64,000 bases of DNA from Onchocerca lupi (Eukaryota > Nematoda > Chromadorea > Rhabditida > Onchocercidae). The position numbers and the translations under genes are program-made. Positions 38,501-50,306 of the stretch are shown here, piece by piece (positions within the stretch are counted from its first letter, which is position 1; each line of letters opens with the position of its first letter). Under the pieces are notes generated by a model that ran no database searches, was not told where the DNA came from, and worked only from the letters and a program-made list of their open reading frames with translations. The stretch covers positions 1 through 64,000 of the forward strand of contig JAOVVO010000021.1 of NCBI GenBank assembly GCA_028564675.1, written 5' to 3'.

Positions 38501-41500
38501 CTGCTGCGTGGTTGTCAAAAATATATGGCGACAAGTTTTTTTCTTACCTCGTGAGAAGGTTCAAAATGATTCATTTTCATTTGCACATTTTACTTATTAA
38601 CTTTTTAAATGTTTTATGATGTCATGTTTGGCCGTCTTGCTTTTTAATCACTTATTTTAGTTACTTGCTAATTGCCAAGTTTTTCTTTCTTGTTGCATAT
38701 TCCTTTGGAATATTATGTTTTCAGCATCTGGTAAACGAATTTCAAACTGATGAGGCTGATTTAATGCAAGTCAATGAGGAAGTACAGAAAATACTCAGGT
38801 CGATGGGCGTTAAAGTTGTCAAATGCAGAGTTAATTTCTAATTTGTATTTTGTAATTCATAATTCAGGCTCACTAACACAGCATCTCATGACCAAAAGTT
38901 GTTGTGTTTGTTGACACAACCATTGCCATTTTCATACTTTTAAAATATTCAGCTAGATCTAAAATCTATCTCATTTCTCTTTATAAAGTTGAATATATTT
39001 AAATTATCAACTGTGAAGATGGGCTATGTAAACGGCTGAATAACTGTTTATTTTCAGTTCACATAACATATGATTATCTTAGTGACTACATGTTAGGATA
39101 TGAGATTCGGATTTCTAGAATTTTTTTAGCCATGTGAAAAAAAATTTGCATACAATGATGGAATCGTGCCGCGAAGTGCTGTAGTGCTTGAAGTACAATA
39201 TAGTGTAAGTTCGCAAAACTTCGCTGTTTTGACTCTGTTTTAAATTTCAAGAATTATTGTCAAAAGTTGGACTTCAGATAATGCCCTCTTCATTTTTAAA
39301 AACTTATGCGATTGGTATATCTACAAAGAAATGGAAAACTTAAAATATTTTAGAAGAATAAAATGATAGCTTCACTGTGTAAAATGGAAAATTAGTTGAT
39401 TTTGCAGTTTAATGATCCGCGTTTAGCAGTGGATCTCAATGGTGAAACATTCAGTCATGTTTTTAATACAACTGCTAATGCCATGGAAAGACTGTTGATT
39501 GAAGCTGGTATGAAAGGACCTTCATGGATAGAAATTTCTGGCTGTGGTATGATAAAGTTTTCGCAATAAATTTGCCATTATTATCTTTTAAGATTTCATA
39601 AATTTGCTATTCGTTTTTCGAAAAAAAAAAAACAGATTACTGTTGAATTTTGCAATCTGAATAATCAACTTTCCATGAAATTTTACAAATCGCTAAAAAA
39701 AAAAAAAAAAAAAAAACAAAAAAAAAATGGAATTTTTCAGATGTTTCTTCTCTTCAAGTAAGTTATGTAAAACATGAATTTACGGTTGATATGGAACGAA
39801 TGAAATCGGTTTCTGTAGTCGATTGTTCAGATTCACCGCCGGACTTGAATTTGCTAACAATGAACATAGTTACAACTATTAATGATAAGAAGGAAAGCGA
39901 GGTTCGATTGATAGAAAATTTTTCTTTGAAATTTTCAATCAAAAGTTTTTGAAAATTTTATTTTTCTCTTAAGCACCACTGTTTAGATTGTTTTAATCTC
40001 CTGCATATTTGACCGGAAATGCACAACTACAAATCCTACTCTGAATCGAAATTTTTTGGAACGTTTCTGCAGTATGTCTTTTAATAATTCTATCAGTGTG
40101 TATTAAATAGCAAGAAAATCTTTCATATCTCTACCCCTACTGTTCTATTTATGTTCCTTTAAAATGAAACAAGTGATGAAGCGATCATCATTTTTTCTGA
40201 TCAACAATTTTCTTCAAGAAACTAGTTTAGAAAATTTGATTTTACTTTTTTAGTTCTTACAAAACCAACTCTCTCTGCTTATCCGTTTGATCTTAAAATA
40301 AGTCTAAAGCAAATCATGATGGATACTGTTGTTTACGAGACAGCGAATGAGCATCATTTGCTTAATCATTTCCTGTGTAAACTACAAAATTTGGATCCGG
40401 ATATATATGTGGTGATTTTTTTTCCCTTATTTTTTAAATTTTATTGATGAGGTTAGAATTCCAATTGTTTCAGTGTGTTTGCACAAAATTTCTAAACCGA
40501 CTTTTCTTTTATTTTAAATTCTAACCTCGATATTATAAGGAGAAAATACTCTGTTCACCACAAATTTGTAACAAATGAAAAGTTTTATTAAATATTGGTA
40601 ATATCAAAAACTTACTGATTTGTTGTTTGAACTAATGAAATTTGATTTGACTTAGGGACACGATTTAGCGGCTCAATTTGCTATATTGTCTTCGCGTCTA
40701 GAAAAGCACGGTATTGCTCATTGGTCACGTTTGGGCCGTTTGAAACGATCAGTTGCAGTTAAACAATTAGCTCATATGAAAACTTCACAGTGGGAACTGA
40801 CAGCTGGACGTTTAGTTTTAGATAGCAGGTATATTTGCTGTAGTGTTTGAGTGGAAAGCACAGGCTCAGCCACTGTAGTATTCTGCATTGTTACAATAGC
40901 TAATATTTATTCAGCGAAATTTGAAAGCCGATAAATTTTGATTTTTTGCAGTAATTATTTTGGACTCTTAGAAACAGTATCGTTAGATGAATTCTGTATT
41001 TTCAGATTATCAGCTATGGAACTAGTACGAATGCGAAGCTACGATCTATCTGATCTCTCATTTGATTTGCTTGGAATGAACCATAACTTTACAATAAAGC
41101 AGGACATTTCTGCTCATTTTGTGTAATTCTTTCAATTGTTCCGAATCTATTTTTAATTCCTAATTTTATTGTCAGATATATCATGTAAGTTATTTTGTTT
41201 GAGGAATGTTTTCCTGAAATATAGCTACTTTAAGAATCGATAGCTTAGATTATTAACCAATGGATACATTAGTTTCATCACTGGTAATGCAAACCTTATT
41301 CATTACGTTCTTCATATTTTCTCCAACATGTATCAAATTGCCATTTTATTGTTCGGTCACGCCAGATGACAGAGCGGCCTGATAATATTGTTATAGCTTG
41401 ATATATCAGTAGTAATTTATCGTAAATGTTGGTTTAAGGAATTCAACGCAGCTAATCAAATTTATCAATAATACTTGGATGGATGCTTGGTTATCCCTTG

Positions 41501-44500
41501 CTGTAATTGTTGAGCTCAATGCTTTACCATTATTTATTCAAATTACAAAAATTGTGGGTGGCGTATTGGTAAGAATTTTCTTGAATTATAGTTTATGATG
41601 ATAAAAGATTTTATAAACAGAAGTGTTTAGCGTTGAACACTCGGGGTTTGTATCTTTTTTTTCATCAAAAATTCAGTTTAATTAATAATAATTAGTTTTT
41701 ACATTATCTTCTTGTTTTAGTCAAGAACAATGATGGGTGGAAGAGCGGAACGAAATGAGTATTTGTTATTGCATGCATTCAATAAAGCTGGTTATGTAGC
41801 ACCAGATAAGTATCAATCAGATTTCAAAAAAAGGAAACACTTTGGAATGGAGAGAACTAAAAGTATAAGCAATCATCCGGAAGGTTACAATAAAATGCTG
41901 CACAATCGTAAGGGACAATATACGGGTGGTTTAGTATTGGATCCAAAAATAGGTTCGCTTTTTAAATTAAGGATTCTGCTTCATAGTTTTTGGAAAAGTA
42001 GAATTTTTAAATTGCAATAATCTGTTCTCGAGTGGATGTGTAGTTTATTAAATCAGTCTCTTTTTTAGGCTTATATGACACATTTGTATTACTATTGGAT
42101 TTCAATAGTTTATATCCAAGTATCATTCAGGAATATAACATTTGTTTCACCACTATTGATATGTCCAAAAAGGTGAAATTTATTCGAGAATTTTAAGAAT
42201 ATTTTCGCATCATTCATTTGATTTTGCTCAGGATACTGTTTCGTAATCTAAAATTTTCTTGATGAAGACAGACTGATGTTCGTAGTTTTATAAAATTATA
42301 GGATGAAAATGAAATGCCAGAACTGCCAAGTGATACAAATGAAGGAATATTGCCTCGTGAAATTCGATCTTTGGTGGAAAGGAGACGTGATGTGAAAAGA
42401 ATGATGAAATCTGAAAAGCTTACACTACAACAAAGGCAACAGGTAAGCTTAAGCGCCATTCTCTGTCAGTCTCCCCAATAGATAACATGAAATTATGATG
42501 ATATAAGGACATATCAGTTATTGAATTTTACAGTTTTTCTCTTTTTTTGATTTAATCAAACGCATGTTCTTTACTATTCAAGCATCAAAATGCTTCTTTA
42601 TATTCGTTGCCTGTTGGATTAATCCAAATTATTTTATTTAACAATTAAACAAATTATATCTGAAACAGCTTTATAGTTTTTTGGTAATACTAAATGCGCT
42701 TATTTTATACTTGTCATCGGTTGATTCCTCCATTTTCATATTTCAAGCAATTTTTTTTTTAATGTGGCTCAGAAACTTCTGAAGAAGGAGGATTTTATGC
42801 AACGATATTTTCAGTATGATATTCGTCAAATGGGATTAAAGCTAACCGCGAATAGCATGTACGGGTGCCTCGGGTTCCAACAGTCGCGTTTTTATGCAAA
42901 ACCACTTGCTGCACTGATAACGGCTCAGGGACGGAAAGTACTTTTTTATTTATTTTCGTAATATACTGTTCATTGATTATGTACACTGTTCCTTATGGCG
43001 CTACCATTATTGTTCTTTATTTTACTTCATAATTGATTTACAATTTTGTAAGCTTTGAGATAGTGTTTTCTCTTGCGATAAGTTTATTTAAAAATGATTC
43101 TGTACTTGTTCTGCAGATTCTTATGCATACGAAGGATTTGATCGAAAAAAATGGTTATTCTGTTATTTATGGGGATACTGATTCGGTGATGATCAATACC
43201 GGATTCTCGGAAAGGTCAGAATTACAGCGTGTAAAAAAATTGGGAAACGATGTAAGTATTTGCTACCAAATTCATTTTTTTGGTTTCTAGAATTTTATGA
43301 TTTTATGATTTGGTTTTCTTTCATTTCATATATGAATCTCAACAACAGGATTTTATTTAAAATTATGTTTGAGAATGTATGAGTAAAAGACTTTATTATC
43401 GCATGGAACTTCTTTTTGTCGCATAAAGATGATCGTAGAAGATTTTTCCTATGCTAGATTGCCATAATCACCTATGATTATTCTTTTATTAACTTTCGCT
43501 GATATCGTTTTCAGATCAAGAAAATAATAAATCAGTCTTATAAAAAATTGGAAATTGATATCGATAGTATATTTATGAAGTTACTGTTACTGAAAAAAAA
43601 AAAGTATGCTGGTTTAGCAATCGATTTGAATGATGAAGAAAAAACAAAACGTGAAATTAAGGGTTTGGATATTGTTCGCCGCGATTATTCATTCATTGTA
43701 AAGCAGATTGGAAAGTAATTTCGTACTTTTAAGTTTTCGTTTAAACAATTTATGAAATTTAAGGGATTTTTGTTAATTTTTTTCGAAATTTTTTCTTTGG
43801 ATTTTCCTAAATTTTTGATATAATATATCTGTAGCGAGATATTGGATATAATCCTATCAGTGCAATCACAAAGTCGCGATGAAATCATTGAACAAATTCA
43901 CAACCATCTGCAAAGACTGAGGGAGAAAATAACCCAAGAACTACTGGAGATTTCGATGTTTCAGATTTTCAAGGTTTGTTGATTTCAAATTTAAAAAAAT
44001 AAGCTCCAATTTCCATATAATTCTTTTTTAGCAATTGACTCGGAATCCCGAGGAATATGCAAATATCAATGTTCAGCCTCATGCAGCTGTTGCTCAGCGG
44101 TTGAATGCGACTGGTAGCTTCAAATTTCATCGGAGTGATATAGTCGGCTATATAATTTGTGAGGTATTCATTGAATTAACTGATCATTGGATCTTTATTT
44201 AAAACTTAAATTATCTCAGATGCAGTGCGAAGTTTCTTTTGCTTTCCTCGAAAATATTTCATCTTATTGATTGAGTTGTGTAGTAGCTTCCTGCTTTAGT
44301 TCATTAACAAAAATGATGCCTTATTGGCTTATTTATTTGTAACTTCAGGAAGCATTGTGATATATTTTGACTTTTTTTTCTTATTGTAAATCGCAACCAA
44401 ATTTCCTGCTTTGAATTTTTACATCCTTGAGAGAAATTCATGCGTTAAATGCTGCATAATAGAGTTGTTTTCCGTTTCTTTTTTTTTTTGTAGAATAAGG

Positions 44501-46623
44501 CAACATTTTCATACAGTCAAATTTTTCTGACTGTATTATGACATCACAGAGTTATTTTGCAATTTTAAACTTTAGGATGGTAGTGGAAAATCGGCCACTC
44601 AACGTGCCTATCACTTAACGGAAGTTCAGGAAAATAAATGCCTCAAGATTGGTAAGTTTTCATTTGCTATTTATTTGGTTTATTAGCTTCGAGATGTTTT
44701 ATAGTCTTTAGGGATATATAGATTCTCTTATATTTTTTCAAAAAGGAACGCGTTTTAGATTTTCATTATTATCTGGTGCAGCAGATTCTTCCAGTTGTAA
44801 GCAGATTGTGTGTTCCAATCGAAGGATGTAGTGAAGCTTGGGTGGCACAAGCATTGGGTTTGTTTATCAAAGAAAACGATAATTTTCACAATTTTTTTAA
44901 AATCAAATTGTGATAGAACACTATTCAACTATAAACCAGACTTGCAGTTTCATATTCATTGGATCTTCTTATTTATTTTGCAAAATTTAGTTCGTTTTGA
45001 TTCAGTTATCTTTTGATACCAAAGATGGTTTCTCTATTACCTTTATAGAACTTTATGATGTAGAATTCAACAGCAATTATATATTTTCCGTTATTTTCTG
45101 ACAATGTTTTTATCGCAGGTTTGGATAGTTTGGCGTATCAGAAACATGCTGTACATGATGAAAATGTGGATAAAAAAGAGCAACCTCTATGTTTTCCACA
45201 TTATAATCTTGATTGTTGTGAATCATTCAAGTTCGTCTGTCCAAAGGATGGTTGCGGACATGAGTTTTTTATTCGTGAATGCGTGGTACAAGATGTGCGT
45301 TTTTCATTGAATTGATGTCCCAGTTTGCAAATATAATTTATAACTGGTAATATACTGAAAAAAATAAAAAAAGTAAAGCATAAGGTATTACTAGCTTCTT
45401 TCGAGAATTGTACAATATCTTATCCAATTTATATTTATATAATATGAGAAATTGGACTGATGGTATTGATGACGTATTCTGCGTACTCCATAACTTATTG
45501 CAGTACTACACTTATTACAGTATTCGTAATAATTTTACAGGACAATGATGGACAGAAGCTGTGGTTAAACGAGTGTTCCGCTTGTCACAATTCTTTGTTG
45601 TGCTATGGTGCATATTTACATAATCAGTTACAGCTTACCCTTGACAGAATAATTTCTGACTATTATAAGGCAGGCTTCATTCACTGAATTATAAAGTATT
45701 ACTTAAAATGTTTTCAGCTTCAAATCTATGAAATCCCTCGGAAATTATGATTCTAGCAACTGTTATTTCTAGATTTCATATATATGTGATGACATTGGTT
45801 GCGCATATCGTTCGCGCACATTAGTTTTAGCATGGTCAAGAGAGGGTGTTCCATGTCCGAAATGCAAAAATGGATTCATGAGAAGAGAGGTAAGAACTTA
45901 ATGGATAATAAATAATAAAAATTGAAGTGCACACGCACATTTGTTTCCAACCTCCATAAATCCTCTAAAATGGATTTTCGGTTTCGTATTTTTAAGTATT
46001 TCTGATTTTATTTGAGAGTTTGTAAAAATTTGAATTCAGATATATAGTATATTTCTTAATCTTTTCATATCAGTACTCATCAAAAGAGCTCTATGAACAA
46101 CTGGTTTTCTATCGCAAATTATTCGATGTGACGAAGGCTATAGATAACTTTACTGAAGAACAGAGAAGTTTGTCTTATGTCGACTTATCTCCTATATTTC
46201 AATACTTTAAAGTTCTATTTTACATAATGATGTATTTTACGGTTGATAATGATTTTAAAAAAACATCATAACGCACATGCCACACTATAATATATAATAT
46301 TTTGATATGTAATGCGAAAGCAGGCAATGATGTGATGCCTCACACAAAAGAATCACTAAAACTTTTGGATAGAGCGCGAAAACTTCATTAAGGAATTAAA
46401 TGATTAGTAATTACAAAGTCCATAGCTCCCTCTTGGAACTTTTTCTCGAACAGAAAAAGTAAATTTTATCACTTCTTTTCCAGTGAAACTTCGATGTAGA
46501 AGTGATTGGAAGGAAGCTAGTGTTCTACTTGCTGGACTGTTCTCATTATGTGATCAGTATATCGCTGACAACCAATACAATCGTGTATCACTTTCATATT
46601 TGTTTTCTATTATGAGACCATAG
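35589..46623 (+). CDS. POLA1: DNA polymerase alpha catalytic subunit (p180), complete
   Basis: POLA1 extends RNA primers made by primase during origin firing and lagging-strand synthesis. 34 exons join in phase to 1,467 residues (human 1,462). The N-terminus keeps YEEVDEEEYMKIV and DDDGSGYVDYGDDFFDD. Next come the FYWLDAFED block, the inactive exonuclease-like domain (DPDIYV then GHDLAAQF), the polymerase core and two C-terminal Cys modules. The start ATG at 35589 opens a frame equivalent to the human N-terminus. Exons: 35589-35759, 35864-35963, 36160-36261, 36450-36517, 36722-36852, 37165-37345, 37420-37458, 37670-37797, 37899-38062, 38452-38558, 38725-38829, 39130-39204, 39408-39546, 39741-39901, 39987-40071, 40254-40411, 40656-40828, 41006-41122, 41439-41568, 41721-41952, 42069-42172, 42302-42442, 42773-42937, 43117-43251, 43515-43714, 43835-43973, 44032-44163, 44576-44651, 44759-44857, 45119-45285, 45541-45669, 45773-45889, 46074-46167, 46484-46623. 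One intron (45670-45772) uses a GC donor. Confidence 0.96.
39695..39727. repeat. Poly-A tract in POLA1 intron
   Basis: A near-pure A run of 33 nt, interrupted by one C at 39717, just before the acceptor of exon 39741-39901. Such tracts are prone to assembly length errors but lie outside coding sequence here. Confidence 0.9.
41721..43714 (+). other. POLA1: POLA1: family B polymerase active-site exons
   Basis: The catalytic motifs of family B polymerases are intact and in order. MMGGRAERNEYLLLHAF is in exon 41721-41952. Motif A, DFNSLYPSIIQEYNICFTT, is in exon 42069-42172, with its metal-binding Asp. PELPSDTNEGILPREIR is in exon 42302-42442. Motif B, KLTANSMYGCLGF, is in exon 42773-42937. Motif C, YGDTDSVMIN, is in exon 43117-43251, with the two catalytic Asp. 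LLLKKKKYAGL and IKGLDIVRRD are in exon 43515-43714. All match the human enzyme closely, so it should be catalytically competent. Confidence 0.97.
45119..45889 (+). other. POLA1: POLA1: C-terminal CysA/CysB metal modules
   Basis: Exons 45119-45285 and 45541-45669 form CysA: FVCPKDGCGHEFF, then ECSACHNSLLCYG. Exon 45773-45889 forms CysB: YICDDIGC and VPCPKCKNGFM. In the family these modules bind the B subunit (POLA2) and primase. Human KYYDGWLICEEPTC corresponds to DYYK joined to ISYICDDIGC here. That join spans the GC-AG intron and fixes its donor at 45669/45670. Confidence 0.93.
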
Positions 46624-46837
46624 TAAATCGTGCAGCATAAACTTATTGTTCTTTTCGGTTTAAAATTTTCATACCTTATGCATTAGTCTTAGCCAATTGC
46701 TTTATGTATTTAAGATGAATTCGGACTTTCTTTAGAATCTAAATTTCTATTAAGAAAAATTATTTGTACTGCATAACTTTGTATTCCTCATGAATAAGTT
46801 GTACAGGTTTCAATTTTTGGGATCTCGTCATTCTTTT

Positions 46838-46843
46838 AATAAA
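46838..46843 (+). terminator. POLA1: Probable POLA1 poly(A) signal
   Basis: First AATAAA after the POLA1 stop codon, 215 nt downstream, in AT-rich sequence. Such hexamers arise often by chance here, so the call is moderate. Confidence 0.5.
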
Positions 46844-47191
46844 ACCTAAGAGCTAAATGGATTTTTCTAGCGTGTTGAAATACCGATCTAAACATAGCAT
46901 TCTAATTTCGCAGCTATTACTGATTGAAAAACAGAAGTGGAACTTAAAAGAACAAAAGTTTTTTTAGATTCGTCCAAACATCCATATTAATCTGCAAAAT
47001 TTACAAACCCACATTTCGTTATCAACAATTTTGATGACAAGAAAGTCGTGTATCACTTTTTTTATTTATTCATTTTAAGAAATGAGTGAAATTTAAAAGA
47101 AAGAAGAACGCTAGTTATGAGAAGTAACGAAGAAAAAAATGCGAGGGAAAACACACAATCATAAAACAAATCAACAAGACAGGAAGGTGAC

Positions 47192-47197
47192 TTTATT
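47192..47197 (-). terminator. EIF6: Probable eIF6 poly(A) signal
   Basis: AATAAA on the minus strand, about 90 nt beyond the eIF6 stop codon. This is a typical distance for a short nematode 3' UTR. Confidence 0.55.
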
Positions 47198-47287
47198 ATA
47201 CATCAATGAAAAGGACTTGAAGAATTGGTGAAAATTATAATCCTGGCAGAAATCATGTTTTTATTTTCCGTAGAAATAGAGCTTTCA

Positions 47288-49618
47288 TCATAAAGTACTA
47301 TCAATCAAAGCATCACGCATGTCACCAGTTATGGCTGATGGCTCACGATCACCAAGTTTAAATAAAGATTCGATGACTGACAATTCTGTACTTGTCGTGT
47401 CGAGACCGGTGAAAGCGATCCAATCGTTAACGCATAAGCCAGCGGCAACCAGATCCGAACCTCTACATAAAAGATTGCAGTTTATCTATCTGACAATTAA
47501 ACTTGTGTCTATATAAATAAAAACTTAAATGTTCATTATTACTTGCTACGCAACATTTCAAGTTCTTCAGCGATTAAATTGAAATTTTGATACAACGCTG
47601 CATTCAAATAGGCGCGCGTCGTTATATAGATAAGGCGCATATTTAAGAATTTTTGGACTAGCTGAACCCGGCCACATTTTGCGTTAATATAAAATGGCGA
47701 AAACATGTCATTGATATTCAACACATTTTAGGAAAATCGAACAGTTTGTATCTGAATACCAGATTTTTGCTCAAAGAAGACCGTATATAAATTAATTTTC
47801 CTACATATTACGGAAATGATTAACAATATTTTTTTCTGAAATTAAATAATTTATGTAAAGAATACGCAGTGTCTTTTTAGACGCTATTTGTCTTATAAGT
47901 GGGAGATGGTATATCAAATGAATTTTTTTCAATGCATCAAAAAGAAATATTACTTTCAAAAGGAATCTTCAACTTAGTATGGAGGAATTTTAGACTTTCT
48001 CAGAATCTGTTTTTTTACGATTCCATTAATTTGTGTTACTATAATGTGATGCTGCTACTGATATGTTTTCTAATTGATTACTTCATACAGCAAAATACTA
48101 AGAAGTGTAAAAACTGCTTAAGATAAGGTGAAAATATTTGGAAATCATGACAAGAAAAATAAAATGATGAAAAAAATTAAAACTAAGCGATCTGGGAATA
48201 CCAATGAGGAGCGATAATTAATTCCATAAAGGTAAAGAATTGATTTTCAGGAAAAATAAATGAAGCCGACCGCTAGATAGTAAAGTATTTCCTAAACAAA
48301 AAACTATTACCTATTAACGGTGCCTGCAACAACGGGGACTTGAACTAAGGCAGCTAATTCGCGTTGTGTTTGGGGAGAAGTTTTTGCTTCAACAAGAGCT
48401 CCTTGAGAACTAAGAACAGCATATGAACCAACCTGGAAGTGATGCATAAAATAGAGACATTATATATATTAAGTGAATGAATTTTAAAATAATAAGAAAT
48501 CGATGTAAGCGAAATCCTCTGGAAAGTGTATTATGGAGCTTAAAAATCTGTTACATACATTAATAAATAACTTACTAAAGCATGGTTGCCCAAACTCATT
48601 CTAAAAACTTCCACCTGTAAAACTTCTTCGAGCGCCTGAATTATGAAGAAGAATTTAGAGATTCTAGAGTTTAATAAAAGCTAAAGCAAGAAAGATTATT
48701 GAAAAGATGTAACATTAAAAAACATCAAAGTTTTAAAAAAGCAAAAACCATTAAAATACCAAAAGAAATAATCGGCTGAAAACAAATTAGAAAAACAATG
48801 TTAAGAAATTTAAAAGAAATTAAAAAGATTTGTAGTACCTTTTCCGTTTCTTTACTGATTTCAGGATGCACCAATGCAACATAATCATTACATGCAATAA
48901 CATTTCCCAGCGCAGACAGTTTCTCATCTACTCTCCTTACATTCACGTTGTCCGGCAAACTACAAATATTGAATTTTTATAAAACTTTAGAAATTCTCCG
49001 AAAGTACCAACCTATTTCTGAGATGCTGCAATTCTTGATCAGTAGTATCATTCGGCACCAATAATCCTTTTCGATTACCAACTGTTATCCGTCCAACGAT
49101 TCGAGTTCCAGCAATGGAGCAATGAATCACTGGGATTATATCAGCCAACTCACCTTCCACCACACTAAAAGTATTCCGTTCTTGCTCGAAAACAAGTAGA
49201 GTAGAACTTTGTTCATTCGCTTTATAGCATGGAAAGTCACAGAAAAAAAAATGAATTCTTTTTGATATTCCTACATCACATCACCGCCTTTAATACATCA
49301 TCTTAAAACTTAAATTGCAAATATTATTTGTTCCATTATTTCAAAAAATATTCTGAAGACGGCACCCATATGAAAGATGAAGTCAGACTGTTTTAGTATT
49401 TTGGCTTTATCTCACTATAATTTGCTCACAGTGAAAAATACAAAAGAAGCCAAAAAGCAACAAGATGAGGAAAATAAGTGCCGATTAACAAAATACAAAC
49501 AACTATTTTACCTGTAAAAGTTTTCAGATGCAGCAATCCCAACCAAACAATAACTGTTAGTTAGCTTGCAAAAAACACCGACTTCATTACTAGCTTCGAA
49601 CTGACAACGAATAGCCAT
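47288..49618 (-). CDS. EIF6: Eukaryotic translation initiation factor 6, complete
   Basis: eIF6 binds the 60S ribosomal subunit, blocks early joining to 40S and is needed for 60S biogenesis in the nucleolus and cytoplasm. Six exons join in phase to 245 residues, the same length as the human protein. Landmarks are MAIRCQFEASNEVGVFCKL at the start, then YCLVGIAASENFY, GLLVPNDTTDQELQHLRN, EKLSALGNVIACNDYVALVH, GTVNRGSDLVAAGLCVNDW and GLDTTSTELSVIESLFKL. The protein ends at MRDALIDSTL. Exons (minus strand, 5' to 3'): 49618-49512, 49164-49012, 48959-48839, 48635-48576, 48432-48311, 47462-47288. The start codon lies 17 nt after a near-ideal 3' splice site with no coding exon upstream, suggesting spliced-leader trans-splicing. 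Divergent neighbour: DPH6. Confidence 0.97.
47463..48310 (-). other. eIF6 last intron (848 nt) with an unexplained ORF
   Basis: This is the longest eIF6 intron. Most of it is AT-rich without recognisable content. At 47724-47539, on the same strand as eIF6, is an open frame of 61 codons with an in-frame ATG at 47712. It is richer in G+C than its surroundings and includes SPFYINAKCGRVQLVQKFL, which recalls the core of an ankyrin repeat. I could not find flanking exons, so I do not call a gene. Confidence 0.35.
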
Positions 49619-50306
49619 AATTACGCCGATGAATTCTGAGAAAAAATACGAAAGTAAAATCTGCAAGTATGTTGAAAATCCACAGAATTGCATATAGCAA
49701 ATAGAAATGACATAAGTGAAGTGAATAAGAAATGACAAACTACAATATGATTTTATACTCAAAAACAATGATATGATTTGTCTCAATAACCAATCATTCC
49801 TGGCAAGCATCTTCAAGGAAACAACTATTGCATCCAGATATGGCTAAATTTGGGCTTCTAAAAGAGAATGGCACCGCCACATTAATCATTCCCTTTGATC
49901 CATCAGCTGAAGGCTGTCGCAAAGCAGAAAGTCATAATGTAAATTAAATTTTATAAGGACTAAAATTTAGCTATGAAAAGTAATTCAAATAAAATAAGCT
50001 CGGAGATATAAATTTTAGCGGTCGGTAAAATTGAGAACTTGAGCAAAGATTAAAAAAACACCGGAAAAGCAAATGTGCTTTATAAACCGTGCTGAATTAT
50101 GCAACCAGTATCGTATTCCACAAATGTTATACACTAAAATTAAAACCATAGACCATAGCCTTTCCTCATGTCTACTCCCAATAATTGCCAAGAAGACCCA
50201 AAATATCTACCTACAGGACAGAAGAACTTTTTCACGGACCGCCATTAAAATTCATTGACGAGAAATGTTGGGATTGTATTGGTTTGGTCGGTCGTTGAAG
50301 TAGAGG
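49619..50306. other. Divergent intergenic region eIF6 / DPH6
   Basis: About 690 bp between the two start codons, presumably holding both promoters and the 5' leaders. No ORF with support was found on either strand. The only clear element is the eIF6-side acceptor at 49636-49637. No TATA or initiator element can be assigned with confidence. Confidence 0.65.
49635..49650 (-). promoter_or_regulatory. EIF6: Candidate spliced-leader acceptor for eIF6
   Basis: On the minus strand a pyrimidine tract ending TTTTTTCTCAG (AG at 49637-49636) lies directly upstream of the eIF6 start codon. I find no in-frame coding exon further 5', so in a nematode this is best read as an SL trans-splice site. It could instead close an ordinary 5' UTR intron. 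Confidence 0.5.

Larger units (their letters stand above)
46624..47287. other. Intergenic region between convergent POLA1 and eIF6
   Basis: About 660 bp shared by the 3' ends of two converging genes. A POLA1 polyadenylation hexamer AATAAA lies at 46838-46843. An eIF6 hexamer on the minus strand lies at 47192-47197, about 90 nt past its stop. No other gene is visible. Confidence 0.75.
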
